Shown here: positions 63,731 to 64,000 of the stretch, piece by piece
How the letters are laid out: each line of letters begins with the position of its first letter
Position numbering within the stretch: the first letter of the stretch is position 1
From: Christensenella timonensis
GTDB lineage: Bacteria > Bacillota > Clostridia > Christensenellales > Christensenellaceae
DNA: 64,000 bases
Assembly: GCF_900087015.1 (NCBI RefSeq)
Contig: NZ_FLKP01000002.1
Span: 2,046,001-2,110,000 of the forward strand
Direction: 5' to 3'
Position numbers and translations under genes: made by a program
Notes under the pieces: generated by a model
Seen by the model: only the letters and a program-made list of their open reading frames with translations
What the model was told of the DNA's origin: nothing
The model's database searches: none

Positions 63731-64000
63731 TGTATCTCCTTTCCCTTCGATAAAAACTTATTTCAAACTTTATTGCTTACTTGGCTCACACAGCATATAT
63801 GATACACTCCCAAAAGCGCCCAAAAGCGCATTTCACAGTATGTTTACCAATGGTTCACACACTTTTTACAGTACATGTTTTTCAATACACGCTGCCGGGT
63901 GTTCGCGCATGTGACAAAAAAGCAATTTGTCCCTGATAACGCAGCAGTCCCATTTTGCTCCGTCCGCGTTTCCCTGTGGCCCCATTTTCAAGGCCCGATT
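63731..64000. other. gene-free stretch upstream of fusA
   Basis: Besides the fusA ribosome binding site I see no convincing gene, RNA or repeat family in the last 270 bases. AT-rich sequence near 63780-63880 may hold the fusA promoter, but no clear -35/-10 pair stands out. Confidence 0.4.

Noticed and set aside
62012-63802. 596-codon open frame opposite fusA
   Set aside because: Antisense shadow of EF-G. Composition (many His, Arg, Phe) is that of a reversed coding strand.

Overview
The window looks like a chromosomal segment of a Gram-positive anaerobe of the Clostridia. Signs are sigma-A type promoters (TTGACA-N17-TATAAT), tRNA genes that encode CCA, a zinc-ribbon L33, LAGC/LAAC lipobox lipoproteins, a sortase-like surface protein, and cobalamin and c-di-GMP riboswitches. 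A Christensenella-like affiliation is only a guess from protein style. No rRNA or CRISPR array is present.

Layout. 1-2.6 kb: a c-di-GMP phosphodiesterase (cut by the window edge) and a YgjP-type metallopeptidase. 2.6-3.4 kb: five tRNAs (Leu, three different Gly isoacceptors, Lys) from one consensus promoter. 3.4-21.05 kb: a defective podovirus-like prophage, transcribed leftward. It has a host-recognition and lysis module (S74 fibre, holin, endolysin, tail proteins), the capsid, and a scaffold gene cut by an IS3/IS150-like element. After toxin cassette I come an ArpU-like regulator, a 3D-domain secreted protein, a replisome organizer and a cI-like repressor with operators. Portal, terminase and integrase are absent. 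21.1-22.4 kb: enolase. 22.5-27.2 kb: cassette II. 27.2-29.05 kb: flavodoxin and prolyl-tRNA synthetase. 29.4-32.5 kb: a cobalamin ABC transporter under a cobalamin riboswitch. 32.6-40.2 kb: argC-argB-argD-carB-GNAT. 40.9-46.9 kb: a two-component system and MacAB-like exporter sharing one direct-repeat operator. 47-49.5 kb: membrane proteins. 49.6-53.9 kb: catalase, then rplA-rplK-nusG-secE-rpmG. 54.2-60.2 kb: a glycosyltransferase and a 1,529-residue surface protein under a c-di-GMP-I riboswitch. 60.4-63.7 kb: tuf and fusA.

The most notable finding is a pair of paralogous modular loci, 15.2-18.06 kb and 22.55-27.18 kb. Each encodes a ~690-residue protein with the same highly charged coiled-coil, the same 19-residue GWQPPQ repeats and two DPFL modules, but an unrelated C-terminal domain. 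Each is followed by its own tandem family of extracytoplasmic proteins (lipoproteins in I, single-pass membrane proteins in II). Both share a ~105-bp control region with four helically phased GTCCG sites, an extended -10 and a leader terminator. This is the architecture of polymorphic toxin-immunity systems. The DPFL motif also occurs at the C-terminus of the truncated phage scaffold, which suggests, as a hypothesis, that these proteins are capsid-targeted cargo.

The intergenic space carries two repeat families that I do not recognise: a modular A/B/C element of about 70-110 bp per module with inverted-repeat structure, and a palindrome of the form CCCCACAAACCCA...TGGGCTTTTGCGGGG. A third small repeat is inserted in frame in two phage genes.
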